Of a DNA stretch of 9,491 nucleotides, positions 1 to 6,236 are shown piece by piece; position 1 is the first letter of the stretch; each line of letters begins with the position of its first letter. This stretch comes from an uncultured bacterium (GTDB lineage: Bacteria > Bacillota > Clostridia > Lachnospirales > Lachnospiraceae). Under the pieces are notes generated by a model that saw only the letters and a list, made by a program, of their open reading frames with translations, made no database searches and was not told the origin of the DNA. The stretch is taken from positions 1 through 9,491 of the forward strand of contig CAMBUC010000063.1 in assembly GCA_945871045.1 (NCBI GenBank), written 5' to 3'. Both the position numbers and the translations under genes were made by a program.

Positions 1-4
1 TATT

Positions 5-478
5 ATGGCTAAGCAGGCATCCAATGTTAGACTGATCGCAAACAACAAAAAAGCCCGGCATGATTTTTTTCTGGAGGAGACTTATGAAGCAGGTATTGAA
101 CTGCACGGAACAGAAGTGAAGTCCCTCCGACAGGGAAACTGCAGCATCAAAGAGGCTTTCGTCCGTATTGAAAATGGTGAGATCATCATTTACGGTATGC
201 ATGTGAGTCCTTATGAAAAGGGAAATATTTTTAATAAAGATCCGATGCGCCCGAAAAAACTCCTTATGCATAAAAAAGAGATCATGCGTCTTCTTGGAAA
301 GATTAAGGAGAAAGGCTATACGTTAGTACCGGTTCAGGTATACTTTAAAGGCAGTCTGGTGAAAGTAGAGATCGCGCTTGCCCGCGGAAAGAAATTGTAT
401 GACAAGCGTCAGGATATTGCGAAAAAGGACGCACGCCGCGAAGCGGAGCGGGATTTTAAGGTGCGCAACCTTGGCTGA
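5..478 (+). CDS. smpB: SsrA-binding protein SmpB
   Basis: SmpB binds tmRNA (SsrA) and delivers it to stalled ribosomes for trans-translation, which rescues the ribosome and tags the nascent peptide; it acts in the cytoplasm. The 157 residues match the usual family length. Family motifs are seen in order: an N-terminal NKKARHDFF (14-22), GTEVKSLRQG (35-44), HVSPYEKGN (66-74), DPMRPKKLLMHKKEI (79-93), the LARGKKLYDKRQ segment (125-136) and a basic C-terminal tail KDARREAERDFK (141-152). The tail is known to occupy the decoding centre and mRNA channel. The start ATG lies only 4 bases from the window edge, so its ribosome-binding site and promoter are not visible. The gene is followed by its own terminator, and no ssrA gene is seen downstream. 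Identification is very secure. Confidence 0.98.
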   Translation: MAKQASNVRLIANNKKARHDFFLEETYEAGIELHGTEVKSLRQGNCSIKEAFVRIENGEIIIYGMHVSPYEKGNIFNKDPMRPKKLLMHKKEIMRLLGKIKEKGYTLVPVQVYFKGSLVKVEIALARGKKLYDKRQDIAKKDARREAERDFKVRNLG

Positions 479-536
479 TAAAAAATGGTGACTGGAAAAG
501 AACTGCACAGTTACAAACAATGAAATAAACGTTCCA

Positions 537-576
537 AACAGGTGTTTCGTGAGAGCAATGAGACACCTGTTTTTTT
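537..576 (+). terminator. Rho-independent terminator after smpB
   Basis: A 12-bp stem pairs AACAGGTGTTTC (537-548) with GAGACACCTGTT (560-571), with one G-U pair and an 11-nt loop. It is followed by an uninterrupted T run to 576. It lies about 60 bases after the smpB stop and should end that transcript. Confidence 0.9.
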
Positions 577-799
577 AATCTAAAATATGAAAATAAATGA
601 AAAAACAGATAAAAAAAGGAAAAAGAATCTAAAAAGATGAAGAGAGAGATAAATAAATGTAAATAAATTAATATAAGAGAAAAAAATATAAAATAAAGAT
701 ATTATTAGGAAAATTAAGATATTTAAAAGAAATAGATAGAATAAAAATGTATTATTTATAAGATAAATGAAATTATAGAAAAAATTATGTAAAATAATG
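577..799. other. AT-rich, cytosine-depleted intergenic spacer
   Basis: This stretch between the smpB terminator and the next promoter holds no credible ORF, RNA gene or hairpin. It is dominated by A and T, with short A-tracts and repeated TAAATAAAT-like units. On the + strand no C occurs from 630 to 803 (174 bases); the only earlier ones after the terminator are at 580, 606 and 629. The A-tracts just upstream of the promoter at 800-828 could serve as an UP-element or bent DNA, but that is inference. Confidence 0.7.
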
Positions 800-828
800 T
801 TTACAAATGAATAAGAATGAAATATAAT
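800..828 (+). promoter_or_regulatory. Sigma-A type promoter for the HTH/FtsL-like pair
   Basis: TTTACA (800-805) is separated by 17 bases from a perfect TATAAT (823-828). This predicts a transcription start near 835, right before the ribosome-binding site AAGGAGG (836-842), so the 5' leader would be only about 15 bases. Confidence 0.82.
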
Positions 829-849
829 AAGGGATAAGGAGGCATCGGT

Positions 850-1296
850 ATGCTGGATGAAAAATTATATACAGTAGCGGATGTCGCTCAGGTAACCGGT
901 ATGACGAGCCGGACCATCCGTAACTATTTAAAAGATGGTACGCTCACAGGCCAGAAAATCGGCGTGCAATGGCGGTTTACCGAAGATGAGATTAAAAAAT
1001 TGTTTTCCAGACAAATGCCGGGACAAAGTTCTCCATTGCAGATCGTGCGAGGGTTTCTTGGAGAGCAGGATCGGAAAGAGTCAGCTTTTTGTGCACTGCT
1101 TGATTTTCCGGGAATTTCGGAAATGGAAGGGTTGGAGTTGTATCGTAATCTGCAGGAACAAAGCAGAGAGGGGATCTCCTCCATGTCCTATGAATATCAT
1201 GACCAGGGCCAGTTGCTGCGTATCGCGATCAGCGGTGATACGGAGGCGGTCATGAGTTTGTTAGAACAGATAAAGGCAGGGATGAAGAGTGCTTGA
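850..1296 (+). CDS. MerR/excisionase-type helix-turn-helix protein
   Basis: A probable DNA-binding protein of 148 residues. Residues 6-53 form a winged helix-turn-helix of the MerR/HTH_17 (excisionase) kind: YTVADVAQVTGMTSRTIRN, with a recognition helix around 19-30, followed by a wing and the typical closing segment GVQWRFTEDEIKKL (38-51). The remaining 95 residues have no motif I recognise. They contain one cysteine (C81) and could be a ligand-binding or oligomerisation domain. The ATG at 850 is well supported by AAGGAGG 7 bases upstream. Its last 8 bases overlap the start of the next gene, so the two are probably translationally coupled. The target and the signal cannot be read from the sequence. 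It is not an obvious phage excisionase, as no integrase or attachment site is nearby. Confidence 0.82.
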   Translation: MLDEKLYTVADVAQVTGMTSRTIRNYLKDGTLTGQKIGVQWRFTEDEIKKLFSRQMPGQSSPLQIVRGFLGEQDRKESAFCALLDFPGISEMEGLELYRNLQEQSREGISSMSYEYHDQGQLLRIAISGDTEAVMSLLEQIKAGMKSA

Positions 1297-1720
1297 ACAG
1301 AAAACTGTTCCTATGACTGAAGATGAGATAGATGCATATTATGATAGACGCCGCGAGGAAGATCTGAAGCGGTATTATACGCTTCAGGCGAATCGCGTGT
1401 TTCGTGAAGAACGCGGACACTTGATCTATCTGATACTTTTTATGGTTGTTGCATCTGTGGTGTGTACCGTATTTTTAAAATTGAATTTTCAGGTGCAGCA
1501 AAAAACATATCGTGTTGCAGTACTGCAAAAAGAGATCGATGCACTTCGACTGTTGAACGAAGATACGAGGAAACGGCTGGAAGATACCAGAGATTATTTT
1601 GCAGTCTGCGAAAAGGCGCGGTCCTTTGGAATGGAATATCCGAAAGAAGGAAATATTGTGTATTATTCTATAGAGGATACCGATTACATGTTTCAGAATG
1701 AGGATATTCCGCAATCTTAG
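1289..1720 (+). CDS. FtsL/DivIC-like single-pass coiled-coil protein
   Basis: A 143-residue bitopic membrane protein. It has a charged cytoplasmic N-terminus (1-43, rich in D, E, R and K), one membrane span at about 44-63, then a predicted coiled coil (about 66-101) and a short C-terminal segment FGMEYPKEGNIVYY (113-126). Topology, size and the GM-x-x-P-x-x-x-x-I-VYY end resemble FtsL/DivIC septum proteins, which form part of the divisome outside the membrane. This family is short and divergent, so the assignment is by architecture and not by catalytic residues. The start is GTG at 1289, overlapping the upstream stop by 8 bases, with GGCAGGG (1275-1281) as ribosome-binding site; ATG 1313 is an in-frame alternative. 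Co-translation with a DNA-binding protein is unusual for a divisome gene. It could instead be an unrelated coiled-coil anchor. Confidence 0.6.
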   Translation: MLEQKTVPMTEDEIDAYYDRRREEDLKRYYTLQANRVFREERGHLIYLILFMVVASVVCTVFLKLNFQVQQKTYRVAVLQKEIDALRLLNEDTRKRLEDTRDYFAVCEKARSFGMEYPKEGNIVYYSIEDTDYMFQNEDIPQS

Positions 1721-1736
1721 CCGAAAGTATTTCGGC
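1720..1736 (+). repeat. Small inverted repeat at the stop codon
   Basis: GCCGAAA (1720-1726) and TTTCGGC (1730-1736) form a perfect 7-bp stem with a 3-base loop, beginning at the last base of the stop codon. No T run follows, so it is not an intrinsic terminator by itself. It could protect the 3' end of the mRNA. Confidence 0.5.
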
Positions 1737-1771
1737 GAACATAACATAGCCTTCCTATGAATTCTTTCATT

Positions 1772-1815
1772 CAAGCGGGTAGATACATTTTTTGTATCTG
1801 CCCGCTTGTAATTTT
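1772..1815 (+). terminator. Rho-independent terminator after the HTH/FtsL-like pair
   Basis: A 16-bp stem pairs 1772-1787 (CAAGCGGGTAGATACA) with 1793-1808 (TGTATCTGCCCGCTTG), with one G-U pair and a 5-base T loop. The following TAATTTTG is only moderately T-rich, but the stem is long and GC-rich at its base. Confidence 0.78.
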
Positions 1816-1825
1816 GTCCGAATGC

Positions 1826-1854
1826 TTTACATTATGGTGAAAAGGCGATAGAAT
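1826..1854 (+). promoter_or_regulatory. Sigma-A type promoter for the hybrid kinase-like gene
   Basis: TTTACA (1826-1831) and TAGAAT (1849-1854) are 17 bases apart, each one mismatch from consensus. The predicted start is near 1861, giving a leader of about 65 bases. It sits right after the preceding terminator, so the downstream gene has its own transcript. Confidence 0.72.
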
Positions 1855-1912
1855 AGAAAGTGACGGAATCTGTGACGATACTGAACAGGTACGAATGACA
1901 TATTATTACCAA

Positions 1913-1917
1913 GGGGA
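1913..1917 (+). promoter_or_regulatory. Ribosome-binding site deciding the start at 1927
   Basis: GGGGA (within AAGGGGA, 1911-1917) directly abuts the ATG at 1918, too close to serve it. It stands 9 bases before the in-frame ATG at 1927, which is therefore the better start. Confidence 0.65.
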
Positions 1918-1926
1918 ATGAATATT

Positions 1927-4098
1927 ATGAATGTTATTTATTTACTCAGCCGATCGGTACAATTTTTGATCTTTCTACTTTCATTTTGGCTTGTTTACAA
2001 GGTCTACATTGAAAAAAATACAACGAAGCAGAGGCTGTTGCTTTTGGCATTTATTTGTGGAATCCTTAATATTTACGGATATCTGGAAGCGCTTTCCACC
2101 ATGTCGGAGCAAAGCAGTCAGTGGGCGATCCGCTCGCAGTATGTATCCGCATTATTGTTTTTGACGGTGATGCTGCATCTCATGGGAATGTTTTGTGAAC
2201 TTCAGATCAGAAAATGGCAGTTGATCATCTTTTGGGTGTGTAACACAGTTTTCGCAGTACTGTTGTTTTTGGATGAAAGTTTTCACTTGCTGTTCTCGCA
2301 ATATTCCATCGTTGAAAAAATATTTGCTGCGCAGATCCGGTTTGAACTATTGCCCCTTGGATATGTGTATATGGGATATATGGCACTGCTGGCTGCTCTG
2401 GTGCTCTACATCGGAACGGTGGTGCGCGGTGAGAAGAATCTCGATGTAGTCATATCTGTGATCGCGTTTTCGGCTGTGCTGCCCTGTGTGGCGTATCTGT
2501 TGAATCTTGCCGGGCTGACCGGAGGTTTTGATTTTGGACCGACCCTTATGGTGACATCCTGCTGGCTCATTTATCACTTTGATAAAAATTACCAGTTATT
2601 GGACGACGGACAGATCGCACGTGAAACGATCCTGGACGAACTGGGCGAGGGTTATATCATTCTGGACAGCAACCGAAATGTAAAAGCCTATAATGCTATT
2701 GCTGCCATGCTCTGTCCGGAGTTAGAGCAGAGCGGGGACAATGAGGCGATCGTGGAATTGATCTATTTACATAATCACGATACGCTAAAGCATAACGGAA
2801 AGATCTGTGATGTGGTTGTTTCCGAATTGAAAGAGAACGGCATTCTCACCGGATATGTAATGTGGTTATATGATTGTACGGATGAGTATTATTATATGAG
2901 GGATCTGGAACAGGTACAGGCGCATGCCACAGAATCGGACAAAACGAAAAAACTGTTCCTGCATCACATGACAAATGGCTTTGGATCTCCGCTCCAGATC
3001 ATCAAAAACCGATCCGATGTGATCTGTCAGGATGACCGGACATCGGATGATGTCAGGGAGATGTCTTTGGAGATTCTGGAGGCCGGGCAGAAACTGGAAG
3101 ATATGGTGGCTGTCATGCTGGATTATTCCCTTGATAAGCGGGTCGTGACCTCGAAAGAGCGGGAGTACAATGTCAGCGAATTGGCAGAGACCTTGCATAC
3201 ACTGATGGAAGAACGAAAGCATGGAAGATGTAAGCGGGTAGAAATGACCTTGGATCCCGATGTTCCGAGAAACTGGTATGGAGATAGGATTGACGTGGAA
3301 AAAGTGATGACGGGCATTTTCCGATGCGCAGGCATGTCATCAAAGTTTACTTCTATCGAATTGAAAATTTCCTCAGAAATTCGTTATGCAGATGCTCTCC
3401 TGATTCTGTCACTGTATTTTGACGATCACGGAATGCTGAGCGGAGAATTGAACCGGTTGTCAGCGCTGGCACAGCGATCAGACAAGTGTGTGGAATCGGA
3501 AGTAAATTATATCCCCTATTCTGTTTGCAGGCGTCTGTTGCTGGAAATGAAGGGCACGATCGAGTGCCATGTAGAAAACAACCGTTCAAAGGTCGTGGTC
3601 ATGGTTCCACAGCGCGTGCTGGATCATGCAACTTACGGAACGGGTGATGGAATGGATCCGGAGAACAAGGGACAGATGCTGTCATGGGAAAAAACGACAC
3701 AGAATCCTAATGAACAGCAGACTGTGATGGTAGTAGATGATAATCTCTTGTATTTAAAGGAGATAGATGCGTGGCTTCGCAAGTTAAATGTAAAGACGGT
3801 CATGGTAAAGAATGGAGAAGAATGCTTGCGGATTCTGGAACGTAGGAATGTAGATCTGATCTTTGTGGATCATAGGATGCCGGAAATGGATGGACCGCAG
3901 GTATTGGAAAAGATCCGTGCACAAGAAGCGGAGAAAGGTATCAAGGAGCCGGTTCCGGTGGTTCTTCTTCTTGCGGAAGATAGCGTGGGAGCACGAAAGC
4001 GCTATCTGTCAGTTGGTTTTAGTGATTGTTTATCCAAACCCATCGAGCAGAAAAAGATTTGTGGACTGGTTGAAAAGTATTTGCAGATAGAGAAATAA
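1927..4098 (+). CDS. 7TM-PAS-kinase-receiver protein, probable pseudo-hybrid histidine kinase
   Basis: A 723-residue membrane protein with hybrid histidine-kinase layout. Residues 1-217 hold about seven hydrophobic spans, as in the 7TM sensor region of some histidine kinases; 230-315 resembles a PAS domain (GEGYIILDSNRNVKAYN); 340-405 aligns with HisKA; 415-561 aligns with the ATPase domain; 598-720 is a receiver. Key residues are altered. The H-box reads FLHHMTNGFGSPLQII, with N350 where the phosphorylated His should be. The N-box region lacks a normal N-x-x-x-N pattern. The G1 box is replaced by FDDHGML, and YIPY stands in place of GLGL. The receiver keeps D604/D605, D648 (FVDHRMPEMDG) and K704, but has L682 at the switch Thr/Ser position. 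It probably cannot autophosphorylate conventionally and may scaffold or receive phosphate from another kinase. It has its own promoter and terminator, so no partner is fixed by linkage. ATG 1918 is a possible alternative start. Confidence 0.85.
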   Translation: MNVIYLLSRSVQFLIFLLSFWLVYKVYIEKNTTKQRLLLLAFICGILNIYGYLEALSTMSEQSSQWAIRSQYVSALLFLTVMLHLMGMFCELQIRKWQLIIFWVCNTVFAVLLFLDESFHLLFSQYSIVEKIFAAQIRFELLPLGYVYMGYMALLAALVLYIGTVVRGEKNLDVVISVIAFSAVLPCVAYLLNLAGLTGGFDFGPTLMVTSCWLIYHFDKNYQLLDDGQIARETILDELGEGYIILDSNRNVKAYNAIAAMLCPELEQSGDNEAIVELIYLHNHDTLKHNGKICDVVVSELKENGILTGYVMWLYDCTDEYYYMRDLEQVQAHATESDKTKKLFLHHMTNGFGSPLQIIKNRSDVICQDDRTSDDVREMSLEILEAGQKLEDMVAVMLDYSLDKRVVTSKEREYNVSELAETLHTLMEERKHGRCKRVEMTLDPDVPRNWYGDRIDVEKVMTGIFRCAGMSSKFTSIELKISSEIRYADALLILSLYFDDHGMLSGELNRLSALAQRSDKCVESEVNYIPYSVCRRLLLEMKGTIECHVENNRSKVVVMVPQRVLDHATYGTGDGMDPENKGQMLSWEKTTQNPNEQQTVMVVDDNLLYLKEIDAWLRKLNVKTVMVKNGEECLRILERRNVDLIFVDHRMPEMDGPQVLEKIRAQEAEKGIKEPVPVVLLLAEDSVGARKRYLSVGFSDCLSKPIEQKKICGLVEKYLQIEK

Positions 4099-4099
4099 C

Positions 4100-4147
4100 A
4101 AACATAAAAATAACGGGCATTTTGAAATGCCCGTTATTTTTATGTTT
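4100..4147. terminator. Bidirectional terminator between convergent genes
   Basis: A 23-bp perfect inverted repeat (4100-4122 with 4125-4147) has a GC core ACGGGCAT/ATGCCCGT flanked by A-rich and T-rich arms. On the + strand the right arm supplies the T tract (GTTATTTTTATGTTTTT), and on the minus strand the left arm does the same. It can therefore end both the kinase-like gene and the chemoreceptor gene. Confidence 0.9.
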
Positions 4148-4163
4148 TTGAAATATTGTGTTC

Positions 4164-5996
4164 TTATAAGTTTGTGAAACGATCGGCTTCCTGCTTTAAC
4201 TGCATGCTGATCTGCTGGTTGGTGTTCATTTCCTGATTTACGGTTTCGATATTGTTTACTAAGGTAGAAGTGTTTTCGGTAGCATTTGTAACGCCTAAAG
4301 CACTTTCTTCGATAGCAGCGGAAATACCGTTGATCGCATCTGAAATCTCCTGCATGGTCTTCAACAAATACTTCGTACGTTCTTCGAATACGTTCATTGT
4401 ATTGTTGATGTGGGTCGCATCATCGCGATACTGTCTTCCGGTCTCTACGAACTTCTCATAATCCGGAAGGATCGTCTCGTTGATATAGTCAACAATGGCG
4501 TGTGAATTCTCAACTAAGGAATCTACTGCACGCACAACCATGAGGTTGATCTCCTGAATGTTTCCGGCTGTCTGTCTGGTAGAATCTGCCAGTGTACGGA
4601 TCTCGTCTGCAACGACTGCAAATCCTTTTCCGGCTTCTCCGGCTCTTGCAGCCTCGATCGAAGCATTCAGCGCAAGGAGATTTGTCTGGCTGGATACATT
4701 TAAGATCTCATCGGTAAGATCGTTGACCTTGGATACCCGTTTGCTTTCTTCGATAGCGGCTTCCAGAGAAGTGATGATGCCATTGATGATCTCGCTGGTA
4801 CTTTCTTTGTTGCTCTGGGCTGCGATCTCCAGTTCTCTCGCACGTGCTTCCATTTCTCCGGCATAAGTGTTCATTGTTACGGTATCCTGAGCGATACTTG
4901 AAACCTCTGATCCTACATTGGCAACTTCATCATTGACGCTTGTAGTAGTAGAAGAGATCTCTTCCATAGTAGCGGACAGTTCCTCTAATAAAGTAGAAAT
5001 ATCGGAAGCGTTTCCGCTCGCGGTAACAACGCTGCCTGAAACGGTGTTTACAACACTGCCAAGATGGTCTGCATTTGAAACGATCTGGGACATGATGCTT
5101 TGGAGCGTTTCAATAAAGACATTGATACCTTTTGCCAGACGTCCGATCTCATCGGTAGAATTCAAATGGATGCGGGCGGTCAGATCGCCGTGGCCGGCCT
5201 GAATGTCGGAAACGATCTTGTCAAGGCTTGTGGTAGTCTTTTTGATCGGGTTGATCACGCTGCGGTTTACAAGGATGTAAGCAAAAATAGCAACGATAAA
5301 TCCAAAGATCGTGGCAAGTACTGTTAGAAGCACTGCCTGATTGTAACTATCCCGCTGTGCCTGCACATCCTGATCAATGGTGATCTGAATGCTGGCTTTC
5401 ATGGCCTCTAACTGCTGCTGCATGGTATCGGCACAAGGCTGCATCAGACTCGGTACATAAGACTGGGCCAGTTTTTTCATCATCATAAAACTGAGCTGTT
5501 CGGCAGTCTCAAAGGTGTAGGTGTATGTATCGAAATTCTCTCTGAAACTTTTGATCAGTGCAAGATCTTCCTCGGAACTGATACCGGCTTCGTACTCCTG
5601 AAGTGCAGTTTCAATCTCGGCAAATAACTCATCCGCTTTGTCCTGATATTTGGTCATCTCATCCTTGTCTTCGGATAGTGAGTGAGCGTAAATGAGACGC
5701 TGCAGATTACCGAAGTCAGCGATCGCAGTATCAAGGGCGATCAATGTGGGAAGACTCTTGGAAGTAAGCGCCGTGCTTCCGCGCTGCATGCTTCTCATGC
5801 TGCTGATGTTTAAAAAACCGGATGCAAAGATGACAACTGCAAGCAGGATAATGGGAAATAACACTTTTGTTTTGATCGTTGAACGTTTCTCGTTGCGCTT
5901 ACCTTGATTCCCAGACTTTGTTTTCGCTGCCTTTGGTGGCTTTTTCGGTTTCACCGCAGTTTTTCTCGTTTGTTTGTCTAGTTTTTTCTTCGTCAT
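4164..5996 (-). CDS. Methyl-accepting chemotaxis protein
   Basis: A transmembrane chemoreceptor of 610 residues that would pass ligand signals to CheA/CheW to bias flagellar rotation. Order: a cytoplasmic basic tail (1-43), TM1 (about 44-62), a helical extracellular sensor of about 158 residues resembling the four-helix-bundle MCP type, TM2 (about 221-243), HAMP (about 244-297) and a long coiled-coil signalling domain (298-610). The hairpin tip is unmistakable: QTNLLALNASIEAARAGE (437-454), followed by AGKGFAVVADEIRTLAD (455-471). Pairs such as EE in the flanking helices could be methylation sites, and no C-terminal CheR-docking pentapeptide is seen. The N-terminal tail has 18 Lys/Arg among the first 44 residues, longer and more basic than usual. 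The start has AGGAGG (complement of 6003-6008) at 6 bases. The ligand cannot be predicted, and no other chemotaxis gene is in the window. Confidence 0.96.
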   Translation of the reverse strand: MTKKKLDKQTRKTAVKPKKPPKAAKTKSGNQGKRNEKRSTIKTKVLFPIILLAVVIFASGFLNISSMRSMQRGSTALTSKSLPTLIALDTAIADFGNLQRLIYAHSLSEDKDEMTKYQDKADELFAEIETALQEYEAGISSEEDLALIKSFRENFDTYTYTFETAEQLSFMMMKKLAQSYVPSLMQPCADTMQQQLEAMKASIQITIDQDVQAQRDSYNQAVLLTVLATIFGFIVAIFAYILVNRSVINPIKKTTTSLDKIVSDIQAGHGDLTARIHLNSTDEIGRLAKGINVFIETLQSIMSQIVSNADHLGSVVNTVSGSVVTASGNASDISTLLEELSATMEEISSTTTSVNDEVANVGSEVSSIAQDTVTMNTYAGEMEARARELEIAAQSNKESTSEIINGIITSLEAAIEESKRVSKVNDLTDEILNVSSQTNLLALNASIEAARAGEAGKGFAVVADEIRTLADSTRQTAGNIQEINLMVVRAVDSLVENSHAIVDYINETILPDYEKFVETGRQYRDDATHINNTMNVFEERTKYLLKTMQEISDAINGISAAIEESALGVTNATENTSTLVNNIETVNQEMNTNQQISMQLKQEADRFTNL

Positions 5997-6018
5997 AGCG
6001 AACCTCCTGAGGTGTAAT

Positions 6019-6045
6019 TTTTCCGCACGTATTACACGTTCTTTA
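6019..6045 (-). promoter_or_regulatory. Candidate flagellar-sigma (SigD/FliA-type) promoter of the chemoreceptor
   Basis: Read on the minus strand, TAAA (complement of 6042-6045) is followed after exactly 15 bases by GCGGAAAA (complement of 6019-6026). The known consensus is TAAA-N15-GCCGATAA, so the -10 has 6 of 8 matches and the spacing is correct. The start would fall near 6011-6013, just before the ribosome-binding site. The match is imperfect, so this is a candidate only. Confidence 0.4.
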
Positions 6046-6058
6046 CATATATAGACTA

Positions 6059-6067
6059 ATTATAACA
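6059..6067 (-). promoter_or_regulatory. Extended -10 promoter element toward the chemoreceptor
   Basis: The minus strand reads TGTTATAAT (complement of 6059-6067), a perfect TATAAT preceded by the TGn extension. No good -35 lies at 17 bases, which an extended -10 can tolerate. The predicted start is near 6052, about 55 bases before the ATG. Confidence 0.55.
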
Positions 6068-6097
6068 TATAAGAAGAAAAAAGAAAGAACAAAATAA

Positions 6098-6150
6098 TGA
6101 TATTGCACAAAAAATCGTGATATTGTACAAATTATGTAGATACTGTGAAA
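6098..6150. repeat. Three phased direct repeats in the divergent control region
   Basis: TGATATTGCACAA (6098-6110) recurs as TGATATTGTACAA (6118-6130), a 12 of 13 match, and again in a weaker form AGATACTGTGAAA (6138-6150), a 9 of 13 match. The starts are exactly 20 bases apart, about two helical turns. They lie between the candidate promoters of the chemoreceptor and the two-component operon, a natural place for a dimeric or multimeric regulator to bind. Confidence 0.6.
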
Positions 6151-6164
6151 TAAAAAGTTTTTAC

Positions 6165-6192
6165 TTGCAATTGAACCGAAATGTACGATAAT
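6165..6192 (+). promoter_or_regulatory. Candidate promoter of the two-component operon
   Basis: TTGCAA (6165-6170, 4 of 6 matches) and GATAAT (6187-6192, 5 of 6) are 16 bases apart. The predicted start is near 6199, about 38 bases before the ATG at 6237. The weak -35 would fit activator dependence, and the phased repeats end 14 bases upstream of it. Confidence 0.5.
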
Positions 6193-6236
6193 AAATAAAG
6201 AGAATGATTTTGGAAAAAAGATAGAGTGGGATAGAT

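Noticed and set aside
479..849. Possible tmRNA (ssrA) gene next to smpB
   Set aside because: ssrA often lies near smpB, but this stretch has no tRNA-like acceptor ends or tag reading frame. It contains only a terminator and an AT-rich, nearly C-free spacer.
1855..1926. Riboswitch or attenuator in the leader of the hybrid kinase-like gene
   Set aside because: The leader is only about 65 bases, with no strong alternative hairpins or terminator. A short GTGACG direct repeat (1860 and 1872) is too small to support a call.
4252..5327. Several plus-strand ORFs of 69-102 codons opposite the chemoreceptor
   Set aside because: They are reverse-strand shadows of a long, well-supported chemoreceptor gene; none has a convincing ribosome-binding site or domain.
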